Positions 9,331 to 20,203 of a stretch of 64,000 bases of DNA are shown piece by piece. The stretch spans positions 2,108,001 to 2,172,000 of the forward strand of contig CP084620.1 of the NCBI GenBank assembly GCA_025917655.1, given 5' to 3'. The notes beneath the pieces were generated by a model. It saw only the letters and a program-made list of their open reading frames with translations. It made no database searches and was not told the DNA's origin. Every line of letters starts with the position of its first letter. The stretch's first letter is position 1. Origin of the DNA: Chlorella sorokiniana (lineage: Eukaryota; Chlorophyta; Trebouxiophyceae; Chlorellales; Chlorellaceae). The position numbers and the translations under genes are program-made.

Positions 9331-12300
9331 AATGCACGCTGGATGTCCTGGGCATGGGGAGAACCTGTGGCCCTGGCAGGACAGCACAGTGGGCAGAGCA
9401 AGCCCACAGCTGCTGCCCACGACCTCTGTGGCCCAGTATGTCGCTTATCAAGCCGGGAATTGCACTGCGGGAACGCAATGCGCGATGGCGCCGGTCGCCA
9501 GAACGGCTTCCCTGAAGCTTTACAGGCTGCTGACCCTGCTGACGGCCAGCATCGCAGCCCACCCCTGAGCTCGGTTTATGCCTGCCTGCCTGAGTGCTTC
9601 CCTGCCCCCTTACCTCTTCCAACCATTGCAGGCGCCTCAGCCAGGCAGAGGTGCCCTCCATGTGCGCCATGCCGGGCGGTTCCAAGGAGCTCAAGGCCGA
9701 CTCCACCACCGTGGCCTGGGGCTACATCTTCCAGGTGGGCCAGGAGGGGTGAGAGGGTGGCAGGGAAATGGAATGCAGGAAGGAGGCTGGAGGGGAGAAT
9801 GCCAGAGCAGCCGCCCAGCAGGCATGTGCCCCAGCCTACACTGTGCATTGACATGCGCCGCCAGCTGTGGGCTCGCGCCGCCGTCAGACAGCTCAGTCAG
9901 ACAGCGCACGCATGCTTCCACTTTTGTTGCCAGGGCATCGAGCCTGCGATGGTGGCCAGCTCTGGCGACGAGGTGACTGTGGAGATGGTGACCCACCACG
10001 CGGGTGAGCCCTCCTGGCTCCGCCTGCTGCAGCTCAGCATGCAGCTGGCACTGCTGCCGGCTGCCCGCCCATGCTGCAGGCCACCAGCTGACCCCACCCC
10101 CGCCTCCACCAGCACCCTCCACTGCGCCCCAACCCCTGCAGGAGATGACTACGACAAGATGATCAAGGGTGACCCCGGCGTTGAGGACATCTACAGGTGC
10201 GGCGGGAGGGCGGCGGCATCCCCGCCTCGGCTTTGCTGATGCACGGCTTCCACCCCAAAGGCACCTTGTTCAGCACCTCGCGCAGCCGTGCTGGTGTCCA
10301 TCTGCAGCCCACGCTCCCTGCATCGCCCTCCCTGCAGGTGGACCGCTGAGGGCCAGACCATGTACATGCGCGGCGCACAGGGCGGCGGCGAGGGCAAGCA
10401 CATCATGACCGGCCCCATCTATGTGTGCGACGCGGAGCCCGGCGACGTGCTGCAGGTGGACATCCTGGAGCTGACGCCCGCAAGAACCCCGCCACCGGCA
10501 AGACCTGTGAGTTCAGGGGCCTGCGTGGGCACGTGACTTAGGGCGCCCTCAGTGCTGGTGAAGGCGGCTGTGTGTGTGGGTGTTGGGGTGTGGGGGGGGC
10601 CCCGCGCGGCATGAGCACAGCAGCTCTGCCGTACCTGGGGGCGTTGGTGCTGCCTTGGCATGCTCCCTCCGTCTGAACGCTCCACCTGATGCATCACCAC
10701 CTGCAGACGGCTCCAACGCCGCCGCCCGCTGGGGCTACCACTTCCGCGCCGGCTTCAAGGACGGCGACGTGCGCGAGGTGGGCCAGCGCAGGCGCACCTG
10801 CTCTGCCCACTCAGCCCACAGCTGGGCAGCTGCTCTGCCTTGGCAATGGCCTGCTCTCCTTGAGAGGCTCGTGCTGATGTCCTTCTCGCCCGCGCTGCCG
10901 CCGCCAGGTCATCACGATTTATGAGATTGTTGATGACAACGGCACGCTGTACCTGGAGCCTGACTACTCTTTCAGGTGGGCCTCGTGTGACCTGGCAGAA
11001 TGGCCTCACGGACAGAGCATGGCAGGCACGAAAGGGCTGCCCAGCTGAACCGCTCTCCGTGCCACGCACCTTTGCTGCAGGTATGCCGGGGCCCCACCGG
11101 CTACGTCGGCCCCACCACCAACTGCACCACCCCCAGCGGCACCATGCCGCGCGCCGCCGCGGGCGTCAACGTGGAGTGGAGCGCCGAGGACGACATCTAC
11201 TCCGGGTTCGAGGTGCCCTGCGAGAACGGCACCCAGACCTGGGAGGGCTACTACTACCCCGGCCTCATCACCACCCATCCCACCGGCACCGAGGACACCA
11301 GCATCCGGGGTGAGCATGCAGGGGCGGGCGGGGCAGAGGAAGGGCGCCTCAGCCCTGGTGGCTGCATGCGTGTTTTGGTCTGAACCTCCTGCGCCGGGCG
11401 CATGCAGGCAAGTTCCGCGTGCCAGCCAACCTGCACATCGGCAACATTGGCCTGGCGTATGCATACAACGAGACCGTGAGCACCATCCCCCTGGCCTTTT
11501 GGGCGGCAACATTGACAACAGGCAGGCGGCGGGAGAGTTGCACAGGGCCGGGCATCCTGCTGCTTTCGGTTTGCTGTACACCATGGGGTCAATCCTGCTG
11601 CAAAGGCACGATTTGTCTCGCCTCTCTGACCCCCCCCCCCCCCCCCCTCCTTCCCCCTCTCCCACCTGCCTCCAGGCGCATCAACGCCGGCAGCACGCTC
11701 TACCTGCCTGTGCAGGTGGCAGGCGCGCTGCTCTCCATGGGCGACGCCCACACCGCGCAGGGCGACAGCGAGCTGGACGGCACCGCTGTGGAGACGAGCG
11801 TCAACGGCAAGCTGAAGCTGACGCTGCACAAGAAGGACTCGCTGCCCAAGCCTGTGTCGGACCTGACCTTCCCCCTGGTTGAGACCGATGAGCACTACGT
11901 GGTGCAGGTGTGTGTGTGTCGGTTTGGCTGGGGCCCGGGCTGAACCTCCGACGTGCGCCGCACCGTGGTGGATAGAGCGGAGTGCCCTGCTCTCTGAAGC
12001 TGCCGGCTCTCCGACCCTTGCGCTGCTCTGCCCCGCTCCCCTGCCCAGGGCTACACCTACGCCGACTGGCTCACCGAGCTGGAGAACCCTCAGATCACCG
12101 TTTTCAACGTCTCCTCCTCGACCGCGCCATGACGGTTGCCTACAACCAGACCCGCGACTGGATGATGGGCACCTTTGACCTGACCGAGGACCAGGCCATC
12201 ACCGCCATCACCGTCGCCGTCGACTTTGGCGTGACCCAGGCAAGCCTTGTCGCCGCCGCCGCCGCTGCACCAAGGGTGTGGTGCTGCCAAGCGTCAGGGC

Positions 12301-12468
12301 TGTGTCGCGTTGGTGGCCACGGGCCACCTCTGCCACTGGTCGCCTGCGGGACGTGCCTCTGCGCGGCTGCCTCACACTCGTCAGGCCCCGCCCACACTCC
12401 CCCTGCAGGTGGTGGATGGCAACTGGGGTGTCCACGCGCTGGTGCCCAAGTCTGTGTTCCAGGCGTAA
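9260..12468 (+). CDS. Acetamidase/formamidase family enzyme with signal peptide
   Basis: Twelve exons: 9260-9324, 9632-9734, 9934-10003, 10142-10196, 10338-10506, 10707-10777, 10908-10975, 11081-11309, 11408-11521, 11676-11907, 12049-12239, 12408-12468. Exon 1 encodes MICKPHALALGLLFLAIGG, a signal peptide. Family motifs follow: VTHHAGDDYDKMIKGDPG, GPIYVCDAEPGDVLQVDI, RWGYHFRAGF, LHIGNIGLAY, GGNIDNR, LYLPVQVAGALLSMGDAHTA, QGDSELDGTAVE, VDFGVTQVVDGNWGV. The enzyme hydrolyses formamide or short amides to ammonia and the acid, so it would supply nitrogen; the signal peptide points to secretion or the endomembrane system. Introns 9 and 11 have GC donors. Four one-base losses (near 10478, 11089, 11489, 12105) break the frame but leave all motifs, so I read the gene as intact with sequence errors; a recent pseudogene is the alternative. 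Confidence 0.88.
11630..11647 (+). repeat. Homopolymer run of 18 C
   Basis: Uninterrupted C run in intron 9 of the acetamidase gene, just before its acceptor, extending the pyrimidine tract. Length is likely to be inexact given the other homopolymer problems in this window. Confidence 0.9.
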
Positions 12469-12508
12469 ACGGTTTCAGGGCCTGATTGTTGGGCCGTGCA
12501 CAGCATGC

Positions 12509-12572
12509 CTCTTCCCCCAGCTTATTAGCGCTCCCTTACCATTCTCTTCCCCCAGCTTAATAGCGCTCCTTT
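12509..12572 (+). repeat. Tandem 35-bp repeat in the acetamidase 3' region
   Basis: Two near-identical segments, 12509-12537 and 12544-12572, each beginning CTCTTCCCCCAGCTTA and containing TAGCGCTCC, 35 bp apart. They lie about 40 bp after the stop codon, so in the 3' UTR or just beyond it. Confidence 0.8.
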
Positions 12573-12809
12573 GATAACGCCACAACACTGGAATTATTGC
12601 CTGCAGCACCGCTAACCATCAACTCATTTCATCCATTATACTCCATAATTATACCTCATGTTACTCCCCTGAACTTGTGAGGTGGCCAGAAGCCGGTGGC
12701 AGGGCAGGGTGGCCCCAGCAGCATGGGTTGGGGCGGCTGTTGCCAGGGGGCCACGGCGCGGCCAGCTTGATCACGCGATGCGCCCTTCGCTAACTTCTGC
12801 TGTCCGTCC

Positions 12810-13150
12810 TCCTGCCTCCAAGCGTTGGACCCTTCAGGTAATTGCATAAACCTCTGCTTCAGGGACCCCCGCCCGCTGAAAAGGAGCCCACGAGACCACA
12901 GCATGCACGCCTTGTGCTCTCCCTGTGCGTATATGCACATGCGTTGTACATTGCTCTTACTTTATCCCTTCCCCCTCGCATTCCACAAACAGTTGATGCC
13001 TCGTCGGCCGTGCGTCGCCCATTTTCTGCCCCTCTGCCAGGGGTTCCCCTCCTCAGCCATGTCGCTCAAGGCGCATTGCCTGGCCGTCGGGCTGCTGCTA
13101 CTCGCAATCGGCGAAAACGCTCGGGCAGATTCGTGCGCAATGCCCTGCGC
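12810..13150 (+). pseudogene. Truncated second copy of the acetamidase 5' end
   Basis: Repeats the promoter-proximal block of 9030-9330: GTAATTGCATAAACCTC, then CCACAGCATGCACGCCTT. An ATG at 13060 encodes MSLKAHCLAVGLLLLAIGEN, a diverged version of the acetamidase signal peptide. After about 13150 the similarity ends and no acetamidase exon follows; the sequence passes into the MFS relic. It may be a dead copy of the first exon or the 5' end of a lost paralogue. A short secreted peptide made from this ATG cannot be ruled out. Confidence 0.65.
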
Positions 13151-13374
13151 ATGCCTGCGAGGCAGCCCACTGCTAGGTGGCCCTGGCAGGACTGGGAGCT
13201 CGGCTGTGGGTCGGCCATCCGCTGCTGTGTGCACATGTCCCAGAATCTCGCAGTACAAGGCCAACACTGCCCTGTGAAAGTGCATTGCACGATGTGCACG
13301 GCTGTGAGGAGGCTTTCCTGCAAAGCCCGGGCAGGCGCTAGACCCTTGGCAATGCAGCTTGTTGCCGCCCACCC

Positions 13375-13740
13375 ATTCGGCCAGCGGCGAGGCTGGCCGC
13401 TTCCCTGATGCTGAGCCAGGCTCACGAGGTTGCAGGCGGAGCCTGCCTCCGCTGCGCATGAGCTCTGTTGCGGCTCCTGCTCTGCGCTGTCGGTGGCACA
13501 GGCGGCCTCTGCATGCGCGTGACCCCTACAAGCCCTGTGGACTGCACTCTCGCATCTGCATCCCGCCATTGACGCCCTGGATGAGCCCCACCGCCGTGTA
13601 GGTCAGCAGGTACAACAGCGCGAACAGCACGTCGCCCGAGCGAACCGAGGCCGACACATTTTCACCACAGGGCCAACTGCGATGGGCAGGCAGAAGCAAC
13701 AGTTAAAACAGCACGGCTGATGAGGCGGGCGGCAGCGGCG
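13375..13740 (-). pseudogene. Relic of the MFS transporter gene
   Basis: Two stretches match the transporter at 4.8-7.0 kb: about 13375-13525 matches 5905-6056, and about 13565-13740 matches 6790-6970. The roughly 730 bp between them in the intact gene are missing. What remains covers part of the central loop and the segment around the first helices, with extra small deletions, so no transporter can be made. It keeps the same orientation and the same position upstream of an RBD1 copy as in the intact block. Confidence 0.8.
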
Positions 13741-14098
13741 GCAGTCATCAAGCCGTCTTCCCTGTGGAGAAGGTCTTACGCGTGCTGAGCTGCATGCATG
13801 GCACTCTTGTTGTATGTCAGCAGCCTTTCGCGCGCCTCACCTTGACATTGTGGTTTGGTTGCGAAGCAGGCATCGTGGCCCGCCGACTGAGAGGTTTGGG
13901 AGGGCCTCCTGCCCCGCAGTGGTTACGACTTCAGAAGAGTTGGGATCTGAAATGCTTGCATACTCGCATGACGAACCGGCACAGCAGGGGCACAGCAGGG
14001 ACAGAGAGGGCCAGACACTCCACGCCAGCCTTTGCTACATATTCAGCTGTGCAGCATTGTAACAGGACATCCTTGAAGGAACATTGGAAAAGGTGACA

Positions 14099-14866
14099 AT
14101 GGCAGCCAACGCATCTTTGTCCGCTCCCACCCGGCTTGCCGTGGGAAAGAAGCCGTTCACCGGCAAATCCGTGTCCAGGGTAGGTGTCGAGAGGCAAAGA
14201 GGAACGTAACACGCTTGAGGGCGCATGCGTTAGCACTTGTGCCACAGCGCCCGCCTTTGCCGGACGAGCTCCGCCGACGGCTGCGCCGCCTGTTGCCCTC
14301 TCAGACTGTGCCCTGGTTGCCCATCAAGCGCCTCATAGCTTGCGTGAAAACACGACTTCTTCGATGTTTCCTGCCTTGCAGGTGCATGCTGCCCCGCCTC
14401 GTCGCCGCACCGTCCGCCCTCTCGCCCAGACTGTGTCTGCTCGGGCCGCGACCAAGACGGCATACATCTGCGTGGACTGCGGTTACATCTACCAAGGGGA
14501 GGAAGGACCGTTTGAGAAGCTGCCCAACGGCTACAGGTTGGTGGGATACCTTTTCGCGATTAATGGCTGCCCCACTGCACGGCTGGCAATGCTCTGCACG
14601 CATCCAGGTCTTCATTGGTGGGTGCGCTTTGCTTCTATTGCAGGTGCCCCATCTGCTCTGCGCCAAAGCGCCGGTTCAAGCCCTACGCGGGCGCGGGCGG
14701 GCGCAATGATGCCAAGAGCATGAACAAGCGCTACCAGGAGATGCAGCGGGGTGGGGACGCGGCTGCCGCAAGCGAGGGCAACAACACGGGCCTTCTGATT
14801 GGCTTGGCAGCTGGCGCCGTGGTGCTGGGCGGCCTTTATGTCGCCTTGTCCAGCTACTACAACTGA
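14099..14866 (+). CDS. RBD1: Membrane-anchored rubredoxin RBD1, chloroplast
   Basis: Three exons, 14099-14179, 14382-14536, 14644-14866, give 152 residues. The N-terminus (MAANASLSAPTRLAVGKK...) is rich in Ser/Ala/Arg and fits a chloroplast transit peptide. The rubredoxin domain follows: YICVDCGYIYQGEEGPFEKL, then CPICSAPKRRFKPYAG; the two CxxC pairs bind one iron. A linker leads to one C-terminal helix, GLLIGLAAGAVVLGGLYVAL, placing the iron domain on a thylakoid membrane surface. Proteins of this architecture are found in oxygenic phototrophs, and RBD1 is known to be needed for photosystem II assembly. The frame is clean. A truncated duplicate lies at 7.34 kb, and the 300 bp upstream are conserved between the two. 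Confidence 0.95.
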
Positions 14867-15542
14867 CAGCAGGGGCTGCATGTCTGTCGGGAGCTGCAAG
14901 GGATTGGCTGCTGCAAAGTTTGCTGCCAGCAATGCTAGCGGGGAACTGAAGCTATTTGTGCATGCATTGATTTTTGTGCCTGATCACCGAGACAAGCCCT
15001 GCAGCTCATGAGGCTGTCTGCGTAAGTTTGTCGCCAGTACAGGGCTACCCCATCATTTCATCTTATTTTGCAACGCTTAGTCAACTCTGTATTCCGCCCA
15101 TTGTCAACACTCATTCCAGCTGTCTTGTGTCATGCCACTCATGGGCTAGGGCACGTTCGGCAACACAGAGCTATTGCATGCTACTAGTGCTGTTGCTGCT
15201 GCTCAGAGTTGGAGTTTTCCTTGCCTTCCCCTGCTGAGCTATCCTCTGACAAGTCCTGCTGCGGCAGCACGCCTTGATACTCGTACCTGCAGCCCAAGCG
15301 GCACAGTGAGCACAGCCACTAAGAGCATGGAGTTGCTTTGCGAAGAATTGGTCATTATCAAGCTGAGCTTGCCACCGCTTCCACACCTGAAGATGAACCC
15401 CTTGCCCAGGACAGCCAGCAGGTGGCGGCAGTCATCCGACAGGCCGCACGCACGCACAGGGGCTGCGAGCAGGCAAGGAGCACTACAGTAGCTGAGGGAG
15501 CGCCAAGCTCCACAAACAAGGTCTACTGATTGTTATTCAGGT
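14867..15542. other. Intergenic between convergent genes
   Basis: 3' flanks of RBD1 (plus) and the WD40 gene (minus). The composition is less GC-rich than coding DNA. I see no exon, repeat or RNA gene. Confidence 0.45.
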
Positions 15543-17412
15543 CTAGATTGAATCCAGCAGTGGTTGCCCTTGCCTGCTACCCCCTGCAAAGCCCAAGTCC
15601 TCACCAGCCACGCGGATAGCGCTGAAATGCGCCACTCTGTCGCCGCTCTCTGCGTCAAACACGTAGCAGTCGCCTTTGCTGTTGCCCTGCACAGCGGCAC
15701 TTGGGGACTAAATGATACGATACGATAGCCAGCAAGGACAAAGACCGCTATGGGTACCCATGCAGCTGCCAGCAGCATTCTACGTGAGGGTTCACGCACC
15801 GCCGCTATGTAGCGCCCGTCAGCGGTGCAGCCGAACTGGCAGCGATTCTGCCAGCTGGTGCCGCCGCTGCAGTTGGGCACTTTCCAAGAAGTTGCCACGT
15901 CCAGCTGCCAACCATTGTCGCAGCTGCCGCTGTCTGCATTGCTGCCGCTGCCGCCCGTGCTAAGGCGCCATACAAACATGCGTCCGTCGCACGATTTGGT
16001 GGCCAGGCGGCTGCCTGGGAGGAAGCGCTGCAGCAGGGCGACAACAGCACGAAGGCATGATGGTGGGAGCTGTAGCTCAGCACAACATTGTCGGCTCCAT
16101 TCGGGAAGCTTGCCAAGCACAGGCTTCCGATCCCCTGCCAACCTCACCAAGCAGTCTATTGCGTCGCTGTGGCTGCTGCCCTGGCACTTGACCTCCCGCC
16201 GGCTGCTCTCCTCGATGCTGCACTGCTGCGCTGCAGGTCCATCAGGTCCGTCAGGGGCTGGCGCTCCCCCTGGAGGCTGGTGCCAGCGCTATGCTGTAAC
16301 TAAAAAGGCGGCCCTTGCTGGTGCCAACCAGCAGGCTGTTTCCATCTGGCCCAGCCGCCTGCAGCAGAACCCCATGCATTTGATGGGAAACCAATTTGGC
16401 TGCCGAGCCCCTGGCTGAGGGAGCATGGCATGCCGCATAAGAGCCGAAGGCGGCACACACTCACCAGGCAGCACGCGTCGGTCTGTATGCTGGACAGGCA
16501 GGCCTCGGAGGGCACATCCCACAGCCGCAGGTCGCCGTCCCGCGACAGCGACAGCAGCAGGTCGGGCCTCGCTGGCACCGCGGCCAGCTCCACCACCTCT
16601 CGGGTGTGTCCGCGCAGCAGGCGCACCACGCGCGACTCGGCGACGCTGATCACTGCAGGCAGGCCAGTGGTCTGGTGAGCGGGAGCAGCAGCAGGGCTGC
16701 TCCCCTAACAGGCAAGACAGATCGCAAGCGCCGCCCAGCCAGCCAGGCGACGTGCTGCACTCCAGCTTGGTTTCGTTGCCTCCAAAACGCAGGCTTTACG
16801 CGCACGCCCCACCCACCCCCTTCTCCCGCCACCCCACCCTTGGGGGCGGGCCTTTCACACCCTAAGACGCACCCGAGATGTTTGTGTCGGCACCCGCAAC
16901 TGCCAAGCACGCGTCGCCCGCAGGGTGGTGGTCGTTCCAGCCTGCGGCGCTCATCCAGGCAAGCGCGTGCAGCTCGCCGCCGGGCGCGTGCTGCGTGGGC
17001 GCGTTGGTGAAGTGCGCTACCACGCCAACGTGGCCCCCATGTGCTCCCCGTCATACACGGTGGCCTGGTCTCGGCCGACGGTGGCAAACAGGTTGCTGCA
17101 GGCCGGGTCCACGTGGTTGAAGGCCAGCGCGTGCACCGCCGTAGCGTGACTTTCCTGCACACAGCGCAAGCCTGTGAGCTATGCCAAGCACAGAGGTTGC
17201 TGGAGCGGGCGCCCAGCGGGGAGCGGCACGCAGTTTGCACACAAAAAGCACCACGAGGCTCCAGAATGCACCATGCCATCAACATCTCACACCTTGACAA
17301 CTGTCTTCAGCTTCAAGTTTTGCAGGGCTTGCAGCCTGTAGGCAGCCAGGCCACCCAGGCGCCGAACCTCCTCCTGACGGGCCTCCATCATCCTTGCGGC
17401 CTCTGCATTCAT
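15543..17412 (-). CDS. WD40-repeat protein (possibly LRWD1/EED-like)
   Basis: Exon 1 (17412-17293) encodes MNAEAARMMEARQEEVRRL and a helical segment. Exon 2 starts at 17154 with SHATAVHALAFNHVDPAC, NLFATVGRDQATVYDGEHMG, then, after a one-base loss in the C run at 17034-17038, HVGVVAHFTN and LAVAGADTNIS. Later exons contain VVRLLRGHTREVVELAA, LLSLSRDGDLRLWDV (a canonical WD repeat), CDGRMFVWRL, FGCTADGRYIAAV and DCYVFDAESGDRVAHFSAI, ending at a TAG at 15543. At least five blades can be counted. The pattern of a single propeller with a TVYD element recalls LRWD1 and EED chromatin proteins, but I cannot assign it firmly. It is divergent from the amidohydrolase gene. Confidence 0.75.
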
Positions 17413-17863
17413 GGCGATGCACGCACCGGCGAATGGAGGGGAGGCTGCGTGAAAGTGAGATGACAAGAACCGATCGCAAGGCTGCACGGTGGGTAGGTGG
17501 GTAACATAGGCTTGCCAGTCGGTTTGGGATGACGATAATGCTTGTTGGAACAGCGCCCCCTCTTCCTGCCTGCCAGGTTGGCAGGATGCCGCATTCAATA
17601 CAAGCGGCCGCTTTGGAGCATCTCACATGCAACCATGAACATAAGGAGTTTGGCGGGGTCGCTGAGCCTGCTATGCCTGGCGCTTGCGCTAGCCTGGCCA
17701 CATGTCCCGTGGCACCTGCTGGGCACAAGGGGTTCTGGGGCCGTCTGCCCGTTGGTACGTGATCATTGACAGATGTGAATGTAGGTGGAACGTGTCTGAA
17801 GCGCCATGAGCTGCGCTGGTTGCAGGGCTTTGGCGCCGCTGATGGGCCCAACCCACACGGGAG
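17413..17863. promoter_or_regulatory. Divergent intergenic region (WD40 protein / amidohydrolase)
   Basis: The 450 bp between two divergently transcribed start codons must hold both promoters and 5' UTRs, and possibly a first non-coding exon of the WD40 gene. I see no specific motif that I can name. Confidence 0.4.
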
Positions 17864-20045
17864 ATGCTGCCTGGCAGCCTGGGCAGCAGCAGCAGCAAGT
17901 GGGCGATCCCCTGCCCGTCGGTGCTCAACAGCAGAGGCAGCAGCAGCCATTCAGAACCCTCAAGGCTGGTGTTGTACAGCAACGCGAGGGTGTGGACGGG
18001 GACCCGGCGACGCCGCACGCCGACGCGTTTGCCGTGGACCCCGCCACCGGGCGCTTTGCCTACGTTGGCGGCGCCGCCGGTGCCCCTCCTGCCGCCCGGG
18101 CGGTGGACTTGGGCGGGCAGCACGTGATCCCAGGCCTCATTGACAGCCACGTGCACCTGATCAACGGCGGCCTCAGCCTGTCCCGCCTGGACCTCTCCGC
18201 CGCCGCCAGCCGCCGTCAGTTTGTGGACGCGGTGGCGGCGGCCGTCGCAGGCCTTCAGCCCGGCGCCTGGCTCCTGGGCGGGGGCTGGGACGAGAGCCGC
18301 TGGGGCGGCGAGCTACCCAGCGCGGCCTGGATCGATGAGGGTGAGCTTTTGCGGTGGCAGGCTGCCGCACCTGTCACCCGAATCACACTGCACAAGACTG
18401 CGTGAGGAGCTGCACATCTGCTTGCGTGGCCACCACCCCTGTCCTTGTTTGCAGTGACCCCGGGCACCCCTGTGTGGCTCACCCGCCACGACAGCCACAT
18501 GGGCCTGGCCAACAGCGCGGCGCTGCGCCTGGCGGGCATTGAGCCAGGGAGCGGCGACCCCCGGGGGGGCCATACTGCGGGACGGCGGCGGCCAGCCCAC
18601 GGGGCTGCTCACGGATGCCGCCATGCAGCTGGTGGGAGGTGCGTGGCCGCGCTGGCGGGCAGGCCCTGCGGTCCAGGAATGGTATGCCGCGTGTGTGCCT
18701 CTGGCCGTCGCTGCCCTGCTTGCTGGACCCGCCCGTCGCTGCCTGCATGCTGGACCCGCCTGCCGCCTCCACATGCGCAGACCGCATCCCGCCGCTGTCG
18801 GCGGCTGAGCGGCGGGCGGCGCTGCGGGCCGCGGCGCGCCACGCGCTCAGCCGCGGCGTCACCATGGTTCACTGCATGGGGCGGGTGGCGTTCATGGAGG
18901 GCGAGGAGGCGGCGTGGCAGGACCTGGAGCAGGTGCTGCTGCCCGCGGCCGACGGCGGCGCGCTGCCGCTGCGCGTCTACGCCCTTGTGCCGCTGCCCAC
19001 GTGGCGGCGCATGGCGGAGCGGGTGCGCCAGCTGGGCGCCGCCCACCCCGGCGGCATGCTGTTCTGGGGGCGTCAAGGAGTTTGCGGACGGCTCGCTGGG
19101 GGCCAGGACCGCCCTGCTCCACCAGCCCTACGCCGACGCGCCGGGCAGCGCGGGCAGCCGCTCCATCACGGTGCAGCGGCTGCGGGAGCTGGCGGCTGGG
19201 GCGGCTGCCGCGGGGCTGCAGGTGGCGGTGCACGCCATCGGCGACCGCGCTGTGGATGACGTGCTGTCCATCTACGCTGAGCTGGCGGCCAACCGCAGCA
19301 GCGGCGGCGGCGGCGGCGACGGCAGGGAGCGGCAGCACCGCATCGAGCACGCCCAGCACATCTCAGGCCCCGGCGTCGCGCGGCGCATGGCGGCGGCGCG
19401 CGTCGCGGCCACCCCCAACCCGCTGCACCTGCTGGCCGACCGCCTGCTGCTGGAGGCGCGGCTAGGGTTGGAGCGGGCGGGGGCGGGCGCACCTACGCCT
19501 TCCGCACGCTGCTGGAGGCTGGGGTGCTGGCGGCCTTTGGCAGCGACTGGCCCGTGGTGCCGCTGGATGCGCTGGGTGAGCGCCCGCTCCGGGTGGGGGC
19601 TGGTTATGTGGGCACGCCCTTGCTTGTCGTGGCTTGTGTGCATAGCAAGGACCCTTCTGCGCTGCTGCTTCCACAGCCGAAACAGGAGCAGTGGAACCTC
19701 GAATGCTTTTGTTTAAGTGTCTGTCTGAAGAAGGCAGTCTGCCCTTCTCACTGGCTGCTGGCGTCCGATGCCCTCGCAGGCACGCTGCACGCGGCGGTGC
19801 ACAGGCGCGCTCCCCACAGCCACGAGGCGGCCTGGGCGCCTGAGGAGGCGCTGACGCCCGCAGAGGCGCTGACGGCGCATACGCTTGCAGGGGCTGCGGC
19901 GGCGGGGCTGGAGCGGGAGCTGGGCAGCATCGAGGCTGGCAAGATGGCCGACTGGGTGTTGCTGCGCGGCACGGCAGGCCCCGGCGACGCGGCAGCGGCA
20001 GTGCAGCAGACGTATGTAGGAGGCAAATGCATGCATGGATGCTGA
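17864..20045 (+). CDS. Amidohydrolase family 3 (YtcJ/LAF3-like)
   Basis: Four exons: 17864-18340, 18455-18638, 18781-19575, 19780-20045. The N-terminus reads LVLYSNARVWTG, the typical small beta sandwich start. The metal-binding HxH is in VIPGLIDSHVHLINGG. Later come LTRHDSHMGLANSAALRLAG, VKEFADGSLGARTALL, VAVHAIGDRAVDDVL, HRIEHAQHI and FGSDWPVVPLDALG, and a C-terminal TPAEALTAHTLAGAAAAG and GKMADWVLL as in the family. It should be a metal-dependent hydrolase of an unknown amide or related substrate; the plant relative LAF3 affects phytochrome signalling. Apparent frameshifts at 17998-18001, 18558-18569, 19066-19070 and 19477-19483 all fall in G/C runs and each is repaired by one base. Confidence 0.88.
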
Positions 20046-20203
20046 CCTCTTGCAGTGTTGCTGCCAGGGTTTAGACACGCGTGACATTGGAACTGTTGCG
20101 GCGGTATGGAGATGCTGAGGAAAGCCCGGGCATATCGCTGTCGCCCTGGCTCACAGGGCCGTGTGTGAATTGAAACCCTGAACGACATGTGTAGTTCGAG
20201 AGA

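Noticed and set aside
9260-12468. Calling the acetamidase gene a pseudogene because of four frame breaks
   Set aside because: All family motifs and splice sites are intact and most of the breaks sit in C/G runs, the same pattern as in essential genes such as RFC1. Sequence error is the simpler explanation.
18445-19716. Long open plus-strand reading (over 400 residues, Arg/Cys/Trp-rich)
   Set aside because: It is produced by frame breaks within the amidohydrolase; its composition is typical of an out-of-frame reading of GC-rich coding DNA.
17864-20045. Amidohydrolase as a decayed gene
   Set aside because: Metal-binding motifs are complete and each of the four shifts is repaired by one base in a G/C run.
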